Positions 54,748 to 62,556 of a DNA stretch of 64,000 nt are shown here, piece by piece (position 1 is the stretch's first letter; every line of letters starts with the position of its first letter). The stretch is from NCBI GenBank assembly GCA_965216025.1, contig CBDCEX010000015.1:372001-436000 (forward strand), written 5' to 3'. A program made the position numbers and the translations under genes. The notes beneath the pieces are model-generated. The model searched no databases and was not told the DNA's origin. It saw nothing but the letters and a program-made list of their open reading frames with translations. Origin of the DNA: JADFQT01 sp965216025. Lineage in GTDB: Bacteria > Chloroflexota > Dehalococcoidia > Lucifugimonadales > UBA3495.

Positions 54748-55383
54748 ATGATGACTTTGAGAGAAACGCTGGATTTGGTGCCTGACTTCCGGAGTAGCCA
54801 AGGGCGACGCCACTCTTTGGGGGCGATCCTGGCCTTGGCCACCTGTGCCATGCTGTGCGGCGCCCGCAGCTTATACGCCATAGCTCAATGGGGGCGGGAC
54901 CAAGGGGGTGCTACGGCGCAGCTTTTGGGGTTCAGCCAGGAGAAGACACCCTGCGTGGCCACCCTCCACCGGGTGTTCAAGGGCCTGGACGTGGCGGCCT
55001 TTGAGGCAGAAGTCGGCAACTGGCTGGCAAATAGCGGGGTAGAGGCGGATGACCCCCTGTCCCTGGACGGGAAAACCTTGCGAGGGGTCCACGGCCAAGA
55101 GATACCCGGGGTCCATCTGGTGTCGGCCTACGCTAGCCGCGCTGGGGCAGTGCTGGCGCAGGTAGCTGCGCCGGGCAAAGGGGAAGAATTGGCGGCGGTC
55201 AAAGAAGTATTGGGCCAGGTACCCCTGAAGGGTCGGGTAGTAGTGGCTGATGCCTTACTGACCCAACGGAAAGTCTGTGAGCAGATTGTGGCAGGCGGCG
55301 GAGAGTATCTGCTGCCAGTTAAAGAGAATCAGCCCACCTTGCGCCGAGACCTGGAGGTGGCTTTTTCCCCTGCTAGGAACTGA
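54748..55383 (+). CDS. ISAs1 transposase, N-terminal reading frame (copy 2)
   Basis: The 211 residues are identical to the copy 1 frame, with the same catalytic blocks (LDGKTLRG, VVVADALLTQ) and the same stop after FSPARN. That both copies share the break means it predates the last transposition. Confidence 0.85.
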   Translation: MMTLRETLDLVPDFRSSQGRRHSLGAILALATCAMLCGARSLYAIAQWGRDQGGATAQLLGFSQEKTPCVATLHRVFKGLDVAAFEAEVGNWLANSGVEADDPLSLDGKTLRGVHGQEIPGVHLVSAYASRAGAVLAQVAAPGKGEELAAVKEVLGQVPLKGRVVVADALLTQRKVCEQIVAGGGEYLLPVKENQPTLRRDLEVAFSPARN

Positions 55384-55948
55384 GAGGGCTGGTGGGCCAA
55401 CCGTACCTCCCTGGCTGGCAGCGGAGTGGCGAGCACGCGGGGCCAAGCTGACGGTCTGGGCCGATGCTCCAGTAAAGCGGCGTCATGGGCGGCTGGAGCG
55501 GCGAGAGTTGTGGGCCTTGGCCGACCCAGAGCTAAATGGCTACGTGGGCAGCGCTGGGACGGTCGGGGAAGCGTGGCCGCATCTGCAACAGGTGTGTCGG
55601 CTAGAGCGCCAGCGGGTCGTGAAGGGCAAGAAACAGGTGGCTGTGAGCTATGCAATTAGCAGTCTCCCAGCCACTGATGCCGATGCCAGGCGATTGTTGA
55701 GCCTTTCCCGTGGGCACTGGGGCATCGAGAACCGCCTCCACTGGGTACGGGATGTGACCTTCGACGAGGACCGCTCTCAGGTGCGCACTGGGGCCGCCCC
55801 ACAGGTTCTGGCGGGCCTGCGAAACCTGGTCATCAGCTTGGTACGTCGGGCTGGGCATTCCAACGTAGCCGCTGCCCTACGCCGCCACAATGCCCATCTC
55901 AGCGAAGCTTTCGACATGATGGGCTTTACCTACCAGGCAGGAGAATGA
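55277..55948 (+). CDS. ISAs1 transposase, C-terminal reading frame (copy 2)
   Basis: The family match runs from about ERAGGPTVPPW to the stop, with the Glu block GHWGIENRLHW. The junction with the first frame lies around 55365 (GGCTTTTTCCCCTGC), a pyrimidine run where slippage or one lost base could have shifted the frame by +1. Confidence 0.8.
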   Translation: MSRLWQAAESICCQLKRISPPCAETWRWLFPLLGTERAGGPTVPPWLAAEWRARGAKLTVWADAPVKRRHGRLERRELWALADPELNGYVGSAGTVGEAWPHLQQVCRLERQRVVKGKKQVAVSYAISSLPATDADARRLLSLSRGHWGIENRLHWVRDVTFDEDRSQVRTGAAPQVLAGLRNLVISLVRRAGHSNVAAALRRHNAHLSEAFDMMGFTYQAGE

Positions 55949-56100
55949 AAAGGCCCTGGCTTCACAAGGCCCGCGTTTTACAAAGCCAGTCTGCATGTGT
56001 TAAAAAGAGCCTTAGCTGGGATTGTGAATTAAATCCCCATTTCCTTGCTGTTAGCATACTACGCTGAAAACACGAGCCGCTGGGAACACGAGGTGCCAAA

Positions 56101-58053
56101 ATGGTAGAAAACACCGGCAGTATTGAAGCGCTGCTTCAGGAAGACCGCACCTTTCCGCCGCCGGAAGCGTTTCGACGGCAGGCCAACGTCCAGGATCCAG
56201 CGGTCTATGAGCAGGCCCGTCGGGACCCGGAGGCTTTTTGGGCTGGGTTCGCCGAGGAGCTGGACTGGTTTCAGAAATGGGACCAGATCCTCGATTGGAA
56301 GCCGCCCTACGCCCAATGGTTTCTCGGCGGCAAACTCAACGTGTCTTATAACTGCTTGGACCGCCACCTGACCTCGGCCCGGCGCAACAAGGCGGCCTTC
56401 ATCTGGGAGGGAGAGCCGGGAGACCGGCGAGTCTATACCTATAAGGACCTTCACCGGGAGGTATGCCAATTCGCCAACGGTCTGAAGAGTTTGGGGGTTA
56501 AAAAGGGCGATCGAGTCACCCTTTATCTGCCCATGATTCCCGAGCTGCCCATCGCCATGCTGGCTTGCGCTCGAATCGGCGCGCCCCACAGCGTCGTGTT
56601 CGGCGGCTTCAGCGCAGAGTCTTTGCGGGGCCGTATTGAAGATTCCCAATCCAGGGTGCTGGTCACCGCCGACGGGGGCTATCGCCGGGGCAACATCATT
56701 CCCCTCAAGCAGAACGTGGACGATTCCATTAGCGGGCAGACGCCGGTGGAGAGGGTGGTGGTGGTCCGGCGCACCGAGCACGCTGATGACAAGATGGTTG
56801 ATGGCCGGGACATCTGGTGGCACGACCTGATGGCCACCCAACCGCTCACCTGCGAGCCCGAGCCCATGGACAGCGAGGACATGCTGTACATGCTCTACAC
56901 CAGCGGCACCACCGGCCAGCCCAAGGGCATCGTCCATACCACCGGCGGTTACCTGGTGGGCACCTACGCCACCACCAAGTGGATCTTCGACCTGAAAGAT
57001 GAGGATGTTTACTGGTGCACCGCCGACATCGGCTGGGTTACCGGACACAGTTACATTGTCTACGGTCCCCTGGCCAACGGCGCGACCTCAGTAATGTACG
57101 AGGGCTCCCCCGACTACCCCGACCTGGACCGCTTCTGGGCCATCGTTGAGAAATACGGGGTGACGGTCCTCTACACCGCCCCCACGGCCATTCGTACCTT
57201 CATGCGCTGGGGCGAGGAGTACCCTCAGCGAAGGGATATGTCCAGCCTGCGGCTGCTGGGCTCCGTGGGCGAGCCGATCAACCCGGAGGCTTGGGTCTGG
57301 TATTGGGAGAACATCGGCGGCGGTCGCTGCCCGGTGGTGGACACCTGGTGGCAGACCGAAACCGGCATGGTGCTGATTACGCCCCTGCCCGGCATAACCA
57401 CCCTAAAGCCCGGCTCGGCCACTCAGCCCTTCCCCGGTATCGAGGTAGACGTGCTGGACGAGGCGGGCAACTCGGTGGGACCCGGCGGCGGCGGATATCT
57501 GGTCCTGAAGAAACCCTGGCCCGCCATGCTGCGCGGTATCTACGGCGATCCGGAAAGGTACGTCCAGCAGTATTGGTCCAAATACCCGGACATTTACTTC
57601 ACCGGCGACGGAGTCAAGATCGACGAGCAGGGCTATTATTGGCTGCTGGGCCGGGTCGACGATGTGATCAACGTATCGGCCCATCGCATCAGCACCATGG
57701 AGGTAGAGAGCGCCCTGGTGGACAACGCCAACGTGGCGGAGGCGGCTTGCATCGGCAAATCCCACGAAATCAAGGGGCAGGCCATCGTCGCCTTTGTCAC
57801 CATCAAGAACCATGTGACGGCCTCCGACGCGTTGATAGCCGAGCTGAAGCAGCACGTGGCCACCAAGATCGGATCCATGGCCCGACCGGATGACATCTAC
57901 TTCGCAGCCGAGCTGCCCAAAACCCGCAGCGGCAAGATCATGCGCCGCCTGCTGCGCGACGTGGCCGAGGGCCGGGCCTTGGGCGACACCACCACCCTGG
58001 CCGACCCGGCGGTTGTGGAGGCCCTCAAGGAGCAGTACGGCGACGAAGAGTAG
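56101..58053 (+). CDS. acs: Acetyl-CoA synthetase (AMP-forming)
   Basis: The 650-residue ANL-family enzyme turns acetate, ATP and CoA into acetyl-CoA. An ACAS_N domain is present (EELDWFQKWDQILDWKPPYA). Motif A3 is MLYTSGTTGQPKGIVHTTGG, A5 is VVDTWWQTETGM, A7-A8 is YFTGDGVKIDEQGYYWLLGR VDD. The C-terminal PKTRSGKIMRRLLR contains the catalytic, acetylatable Lys. Length is normal. The promoter side has been approached by ISAs1 (140 bp upstream). A strong hairpin follows at 58136. Confidence 0.95.
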   Translation: MVENTGSIEALLQEDRTFPPPEAFRRQANVQDPAVYEQARRDPEAFWAGFAEELDWFQKWDQILDWKPPYAQWFLGGKLNVSYNCLDRHLTSARRNKAAFIWEGEPGDRRVYTYKDLHREVCQFANGLKSLGVKKGDRVTLYLPMIPELPIAMLACARIGAPHSVVFGGFSAESLRGRIEDSQSRVLVTADGGYRRGNIIPLKQNVDDSISGQTPVERVVVVRRTEHADDKMVDGRDIWWHDLMATQPLTCEPEPMDSEDMLYMLYTSGTTGQPKGIVHTTGGYLVGTYATTKWIFDLKDEDVYWCTADIGWVTGHSYIVYGPLANGATSVMYEGSPDYPDLDRFWAIVEKYGVTVLYTAPTAIRTFMRWGEEYPQRRDMSSLRLLGSVGEPINPEAWVWYWENIGGGRCPVVDTWWQTETGMVLITPLPGITTLKPGSATQPFPGIEVDVLDEAGNSVGPGGGGYLVLKKPWPAMLRGIYGDPERYVQQYWSKYPDIYFTGDGVKIDEQGYYWLLGRVDDVINVSAHRISTMEVESALVDNANVAEAACIGKSHEIKGQAIVAFVTIKNHVTASDALIAELKQHVATKIGSMARPDDIYFAAELPKTRSGKIMRRLLRDVAEGRALGDTTTLADPAVVEALKEQYGDEE

Positions 58054-58112
58054 AGCCGGTAGGCCCCCCCAAGGGAGCACTCTGAGCACCCACCTCAAGA
58101 TGTAACCCCAGT

Positions 58113-58188
58113 CCTTCAAGAGCCTCAGGACGAACGGGATCCCTACCGCTCGTGGTGAGCCCGTCGAACCATGAGCGGTAGGGATCCC
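58113..58188. repeat. REP-like unit and 16-bp-stem hairpin behind acs
   Basis: A REP-like unit (58113-58137, ending CAGGACGAACGG) runs into a perfect hairpin with stems GGGATCCCTACCGCTC (58136-58151) and GAGCGGTAGGGATCCC (58173-58188). Its loop contains the complementary REP half TGAGCCCGTCGAACC. It may also stop acs transcription. Confidence 0.7.
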
Positions 58189-58285
58189 ATTTTCATCCGT
58201 CGGAGGCGGTCCACCGGAGCATGAAAACTCGGAATGCCATAGGGCGTTTTGATATAGATTCTAAGCACCAACCGGAGCAACAGTG

Positions 58286-59491
58286 ATGGGAATACTGAGC
58301 GACCTCAAAGTTTTGGAGTTAACCAACTCACCCTCCGGGTCCTTTTGCGCCAAGCTGCTGGCCGACCAGGGGGCCGAAACAATAAAAGTTGAGCCTCCCG
58401 GCTGGGGCGACGCCGCCCGTCATGAGCCCCCTTTTATCAACGGTGAGCCCGATTTCGATGGCAGCACCACCTTTTTAGCCTTCAACACCAACAAGAGGGG
58501 AATAACCCTGGACGTGGAGCAGCTGTCGGGACGAGACCTATTCTTGCGGCTGGCGAAATCCGCGGATGTTGTGATCGAGAGCTATCCCCCGGGTCGCATG
58601 CAGGAATTGGGATTGGGCTACGAGACACTGGAGGCGGCCAACTCCAAGCTAATCCTGGCCTCCATTACCTACTTCGGACAGACCGGTCCCAACTCCGGCT
58701 ACCATGGGAATGACCTGGTGGCGCAGGCGGTGGGGGGCTTCCTCCACGCCGTCACCGGATCGGGGGACCGGCCCCCTATGGGAACTGCGTTGCAGCAAAT
58801 GGAAATCACCGCCGCTCGTAACGGAGCCATCGCCCTAATGGCGGCGCTGTTCTATCGGGAACAGGAAGGCAAGGGGCAGCACATAGACATATCGATGCAG
58901 GAAGCGGCGGTCAGCACCCCTTCCGGCCTGATCCACCCCTACAGCTTTACGGGACGCAGCCCCCATCGGGGCGGCAGCGATGGCAACGTCATGGACGGGA
59001 TGCACCTGCCCACCCTGGACGGGGAGGTAACCTTGACCACGGCCGGCACCGGCGGCAGGCCCATGCAGGTGTGGGCCGAATTTCTGGAGGAGCCGGGCCT
59101 GCTGGACCCCAAGTTCGCCAACCGGCGAGGCCGTTTGGAGAATTGGGAAGAGTTGTATGCGCTGGTCGCCCCCCGGCTGGCCCAATGGAACAATCTGGAC
59201 CTGATGCGGGAGACCATGACTCGGGGGCTGGTGGTCGGGCTGGTGCAAAGCCCCAAGCAGGTGGTTGAATCACCCCATTTGGCCGAACGGGGCTATTTTG
59301 TCGAGCTGGACCATCCGGTGGCCGGCAACCTGAAATATGCCGGGGCCGGTTTCCTCCTGGACGGTGTTAACCCCATGGAGACCAGGCATCCGGCCCCGCG
59401 CCTTGGCCAGCACAATACGGAAGTCTTCTGCCAAGAGCTGGGCCTTTCCGCCGATGAGCTTTCCCGGCTGCGCGTCGCCCGGATCATTTAG
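58286..59491 (+). CDS. CaiB/BaiF-type CoA transferase (class III), second copy
   Basis: The 401-residue protein starts at the ATG at 58286 (a GTG directly precedes it). Blocks LKVLELTNSPSGSFCAKLLA, DQGAETIKVEPPGWGDAARH, FNTNKRGITLDVEQ and GQHIDISMQEAAVS define the family. It is clearly a different subfamily from the protein at 24794 (low similarity by eye). Substrates unknown; proximity to acs suggests acyl-CoA metabolism. Confidence 0.88.
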   Translation: MGILSDLKVLELTNSPSGSFCAKLLADQGAETIKVEPPGWGDAARHEPPFINGEPDFDGSTTFLAFNTNKRGITLDVEQLSGRDLFLRLAKSADVVIESYPPGRMQELGLGYETLEAANSKLILASITYFGQTGPNSGYHGNDLVAQAVGGFLHAVTGSGDRPPMGTALQQMEITAARNGAIALMAALFYREQEGKGQHIDISMQEAAVSTPSGLIHPYSFTGRSPHRGGSDGNVMDGMHLPTLDGEVTLTTAGTGGRPMQVWAEFLEEPGLLDPKFANRRGRLENWEELYALVAPRLAQWNNLDLMRETMTRGLVVGLVQSPKQVVESPHLAERGYFVELDHPVAGNLKYAGAGFLLDGVNPMETRHPAPRLGQHNTEVFCQELGLSADELSRLRVARII

Positions 59492-59582
59492 ACGCTAATC
59501 TAGCCGCAGCGGGGTTAGTCGGGCTTCCTGCTTATGTTGTGATTGGGACGCTGGTTGGTCCTGGTGCCTTCAACAGCATCGG

Positions 59583-59975
59583 TCAGCCACCCCTACTTCT
59601 GGTAAATACGCTCCAGATTAGCAGGCCCCATCCTCCCATCAGGCTCGCTCCCCCGACCGGGGCCACCGCGCCAAAAACCCCGATTCCCGTCAGCGCCAGG
59701 ATGTACAGGCTGCCGCAGAACACAACCAACCCGGCGGTGAAGAGCCAACCCGCTGCAACCAGCATCCACGATGGCCACCGGTCAACCAGCAGCCCGGTCA
59801 AAACCAAAGCCAGGGAATGGTACATCTGGAACCGGGCGGCGGTCTGGAAAGTGTTCAGGGCACCTGGGTCCAGTGTGTCCCGCAGGGCGTGCACCCCCCA
59901 GGCCCCCGCGACTACGATGAGGAGCCCAAAAACGGCTCCCAATCCGACAAAATAACGGGTCCAACAACTGGACAT
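59583..59975 (-). CDS. DUF423 membrane protein
   Basis: The 130-residue protein has four hydrophobic helices. Family pattern: FVGLGAVFGLLIVVAGAWGV HALR, TFQTAARFQMYHSLALVL, LFTAGLVVFCGSLYILALTG and APVGGASLMGGWGLLIW. Function unknown. The IS5 element inserted 10 bp upstream of its start codon and probably replaced its promoter. Confidence 0.88.
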   Translation of the reverse strand: MSSCWTRYFVGLGAVFGLLIVVAGAWGVHALRDTLDPGALNTFQTAARFQMYHSLALVLTGLLVDRWPSWMLVAAGWLFTAGLVVFCGSLYILALTGIGVFGAVAPVGGASLMGGWGLLIWSVFTRSRGG

Positions 59976-59988
59976 CTGCGCTAAGTAA

Positions 59989-60411
59989 CTATCTCAAAAC
60001 AGTAAGGCGCCAAACTCGCCGGTACCACAGTAGCCCGCAGGCCAGTTGCAAAAGACCCAGGAAATTGGATGCCTTTTTGTCGTAACGGACAAGTAATCCT
60101 CTGCACTTGGACAGCCACGACAGGGTTCGTTCCACCACCCAACGTCGGGCCGGATGGGTCTTCTCGCCGAAGCTATCCAGCTTCTCCTCACCAATACGTC
60201 GTATGTGGGCCTGATACCCGTGGGCAGCGGCAGCTTGGTGGCCGGTGGGATTGTCATACCCTTTGTCCAGACATAGGTGCTGGGGTGCCTGGTCAGTGGG
60301 CTGAGGCCGCTCCACCACAATGGCTTCCAGGGTGGCTTCCAGCAGCTTGGTGTCGTGGACATTGGCTCCAGCTACCACTAGACTCAGAGGCCCTCCATCC
60401 CCCTCTACCAA
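59989..60411 (-). CDS. IS5-family transposase, second reading frame
   Basis: GGPLSLVVAGANVHDTKLLE, LCLDKGYDNPTGHQ (second Asp) and RRWVVERTLSWLSKCRGLLV (Glu) are the C-terminal DDE part. The protein-like sequence extends upstream to the G7 run, so it is probably made by frameshifting as in related IS5 elements, rather than from its own start. The stop lies 4 bp inside the left end. Confidence 0.85.
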   Translation of the reverse strand: MVEGDGGPLSLVVAGANVHDTKLLEATLEAIVVERPQPTDQAPQHLCLDKGYDNPTGHQAAAAHGYQAHIRRIGEEKLDSFGEKTHPARRWVVERTLSWLSKCRGLLVRYDKKASNFLGLLQLACGLLWYRRVWRLTVLR

Positions 60412-60848
60412 CAGGCTTCGCTTGCTGCCCGCCTTGCCCCGGTCCGTGGGATTGGGGCCAATTGCGTCCCCCCCAGGCGAGCTTTACCCAGGGCGCAATC
60501 CGCTGCTTGCCATTCCCAGTCCACACCTCCCAGCTCTTCACATTCCTCTACCATGACCGACCACACTTGGTTCAACACTCCCGATTCTACCCATAGCTGA
60601 AAAGTACGATGGATAGTACTATCGTCACCAAAAGTCTTGGGCAGATGGTTCCATTGGCAACCACTACGTAAGCGAAAGATAATTCCGTTAAGGATTGGCC
60701 TTGGGTTGACCCGCTTGCGACCGGTGGTTTTGGGAGGGATTCCCTCCAGGATCACTGGCTCAACTTTCTCCCACAAATCGTCCGGAATCTCCCAAATAGT
60801 CTCCAGCGGTTCAACTTGCCTCATTGGTTTCACTGCTTTCACCTCCAC
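60405..60848 (-). CDS. IS5-family transposase, first reading frame
   Basis: The frame encodes the DUF4096-type N-terminal region (WEIPDDLWEKVEPVILEGIP, ILNGIIFRLRSGCQWNHLPK, FGDDSTIHRTFQLWVESG) and the first catalytic Asp in WQAADCALGKARLGG. It diverges after seven Gs (60468-60474 as Cs on the plus strand). Re-reading one G (-1) continues as DAIGPNPTDRGKAGSKRSLL into the second frame. Confidence 0.85.
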   Translation of the reverse strand: MEVKAVKPMRQVEPLETIWEIPDDLWEKVEPVILEGIPPKTTGRKRVNPRPILNGIIFRLRSGCQWNHLPKTFGDDSTIHRTFQLWVESGVLNQVWSVMVEECEELGGVDWEWQAADCALGKARLGGTQLAPIPRTGARRAASEACW

Positions 60849-61020
60849 ACTTTTGGTGGAAGTATAATATAAGTTTCAAATTCAATTCAAGGTTTTGAGA
60901 TAGTTACTAAGTCCCCTCCTGCATCGCGCCCTAGAGTAGTTGCCCCATGCCTGCTGGTCAAGCCGGCCGGGGCACGCCGGTTACGGATCCTTGACGAAAG
61001 TTCTAAACTTGTAATATCCA

Positions 61021-61064
61021 AATCCCCCTTTGTCCCCCTTTTGAAAAGTGGGACAAAGGGGATT
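61021..61064. repeat. Intergenic hairpin
   Basis: AATCCCCCTTTGTCCC and GGGACAAAGGGGATT form a near-perfect 15-bp stem. Similar CCCCCTAAATCTCC...AAAGGGGG sequence occurs at 32105-32135, so it is a dispersed repeat type. Confidence 0.55.
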
Positions 61065-61170
61065 TACCCGACAGTTGGCCAGAACCGCCGTAAGCCCGTG
61101 CCATTCTGGTAGAATTCATACCCTCCATGAACTGGCTTGCCAATAATTTGCTATTGCGAGGAACTTGAAC

Positions 61171-61908
61171 ATGGGTTCATCTTGGGAAAAGCTACAGGTT
61201 GATGGCAATGAAATGCAAATGTACACCGGCATGCCGGAGAGCGCCGGCTTCGGGAACGGTCCCTTCCCGGCCGTGGTGGTCGCCCAGCCCGCCGGCGGAG
61301 TGGATGAATTCCTGCAAACTATCGTCGACCGGCTGGCGGCAGAGGGTTACGTGGCGGCGGCGCCCGACCTGTACCACCGCACCACGCCGGAAATTGAACA
61401 GGCCACCGGGAAGACCCGCCGGCAGCTGTTGGTGGATCCCGAGGTTGTCGTGGATATAAACGCCACGGTGGATTTCCTTAGGAACCATCCCGCAGTGGAT
61501 GGCGAGCGCATCGGCGTTACCGGGTTTTGCATGGGCGGTAGGGTGACCTGGCTGGCGGCGGTCTCCAACCCCCACTTCAAGGCCGCGGTGCCCTTTTACG
61601 GTGGGTTCATTTTCGACCGCTGGGGCGAGGCTGACTCCAGCCCCTTCGAGTTAAGCCACCAGCTAAATTGCCCCATGATGTTTCACTTTGGGGCTATCGA
61701 CCCCAATCCCTCTCCCCAGGATATGGAGGCCTTCGATCAGGAACTGAACCGTCTGGGCAAGCCCCACCACTTCCACGTTTATCCCGAAGCCGATCATCGC
61801 TTTTTGGACCACACCTTTGGCAACTACCAGCAAGCGGCGGCGGAACTCTCCTGGGCTCGAACGCTGGACTTCTTCTCGCTACACCTCAAGGGAGTGGCCG
61901 TCCCTTAA
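61171..61908 (+). CDS. Dienelactone hydrolase family protein
   Basis: The 245-residue alpha/beta hydrolase starts at the ATG at 61171 (GAGGA upstream). The nucleophile Cys is in VTGFCMGGRVTWL, the Asp in MFHFGAIDPNPS, and the His in YPEADHRFLDHTF, the Cys-His-Asp triad of DLH. The N-terminus shows PAVVVAQPAGGVDEFLQTIV. It probably hydrolyses a lactone or ester; it need not be a catabolic dienelactone hydrolase. Stands alone. Confidence 0.88.
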   Translation: MGSSWEKLQVDGNEMQMYTGMPESAGFGNGPFPAVVVAQPAGGVDEFLQTIVDRLAAEGYVAAAPDLYHRTTPEIEQATGKTRRQLLVDPEVVVDINATVDFLRNHPAVDGERIGVTGFCMGGRVTWLAAVSNPHFKAAVPFYGGFIFDRWGEADSSPFELSHQLNCPMMFHFGAIDPNPSPQDMEAFDQELNRLGKPHHFHVYPEADHRFLDHTFGNYQQAAAELSWARTLDFFSLHLKGVAVP

Positions 61909-61972
61909 AGGACATTTAAACACCGGCGAAGGCACGGCGCCGAAAATGGGGCAACCGGTACCATCCTGTTGG

Positions 61973-62263
61973 TCAGGACCGGCCAACCGGGCATTGGCGG
62001 CGGCCTTCCCCCTCCTTCCACACATTGCACTCGCATAGACTATTGGGAGGCCCTTCATAAACGGCGCCCACATCCATATAGTGGCCGGTCTCGTCAATGG
62101 GCGGAAGCAACCGGCGGCAGTCCTGACAGAACACTTCTCCGTTGGGCCTTAGGGACAAGGAGGAGATTATGTTGCTGGCGACGAACATCTCTCCCGCCAG
62201 GCTTCTGAAATGCAAGGCTATCTGGTCGCATAAGGGGCACCGCAAACTGTAAAGCTCGCTCAT
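61973..62263 (-). CDS. Zinc-ribbon hypothetical protein
   Basis: The 96-residue protein has CPLCDQIALHF at the start and VFCQDCRRLLPP in the middle, a likely four-Cys zinc ribbon, with a further CEC near the end. No family known. The last third (EGEGRRQCPVGRS) is low complexity. Weakly supported start. Confidence 0.45.
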   Translation of the reverse strand: MSELYSLRCPLCDQIALHFRSLAGEMFVASNIISSLSLRPNGEVFCQDCRRLLPPIDETGHYMDVGAVYEGPPNSLCECNVWKEGEGRRQCPVGRS

Positions 62264-62329
62264 ATCCCGAACCCTCGGCGCGATGGAATATTTCCCGCTT
62301 GCCAGGCATCAAGCCCGGAACCCCGCCGG

Positions 62330-62524
62330 CTACTCCTCCGCATCGGTCCGCTGACAGGTAGCATACTCCAACCTCCGCCGGTCCAGCTCCATTGCGGTGA
62401 GGCAGCCGATCTCTATGACCAATTTCTCCAGAGCGGCCAGCCATTGTTCACAGTAGGCCGAGGTCCCTACTTGGTTGGCTGCCAGCGCGATCTGGGCGAT
62501 CCGGCGGTCTCGAAACCCGTCCAA
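62330..62524 (-). CDS. Small protein resembling a nitrile hydratase accessory/beta N-terminus
   Basis: The 64-residue frame starts at a TTG. RRIAQIALAANQVGTSAYCE, WLAALEKLVIEIGCLTAMEL DRRRLE follows the pattern 'YxxxWLxALExLlxexGlltxxEl' of the helical start of nitrile hydratase beta or activator proteins. No metal-binding alpha subunit lies nearby. It could be a remnant or an independent helper protein. Confidence 0.4.
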   Translation of the reverse strand: MDGFRDRRIAQIALAANQVGTSAYCEQWLAALEKLVIEIGCLTAMELDRRRLEYATCQRTDAEE

Positions 62525-62556
62525 TCGATATAAACCGCCATCCTTCAGGTCAACGG

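Larger units (their letters stand above)
54686..55958 (+). mobile_element. ISAs1-family element, copy 2
   Basis: The 1273-bp element has ends CAGGGCCTTTTCATT inverted, and looks identical to copy 1 apart from the terminal repeat. It is inserted between the lactonase-like gene and acs. Flanks GCTAGAGGATCG and GCTTCACAAGGC do not form a duplication. Confidence 0.9.
59985..60907 (-). mobile_element. IS5-family element with TAA target duplication
   Basis: The 923-bp element has perfect 16-base ends GTAACTATCTCAAAAC, flanked by TAA on both sides (59982-59984 and 60908-60910). It fits the ISL2/IS427-like groups of IS5. A MITE with the same ends lies at 28061-28180. Confidence 0.92.
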
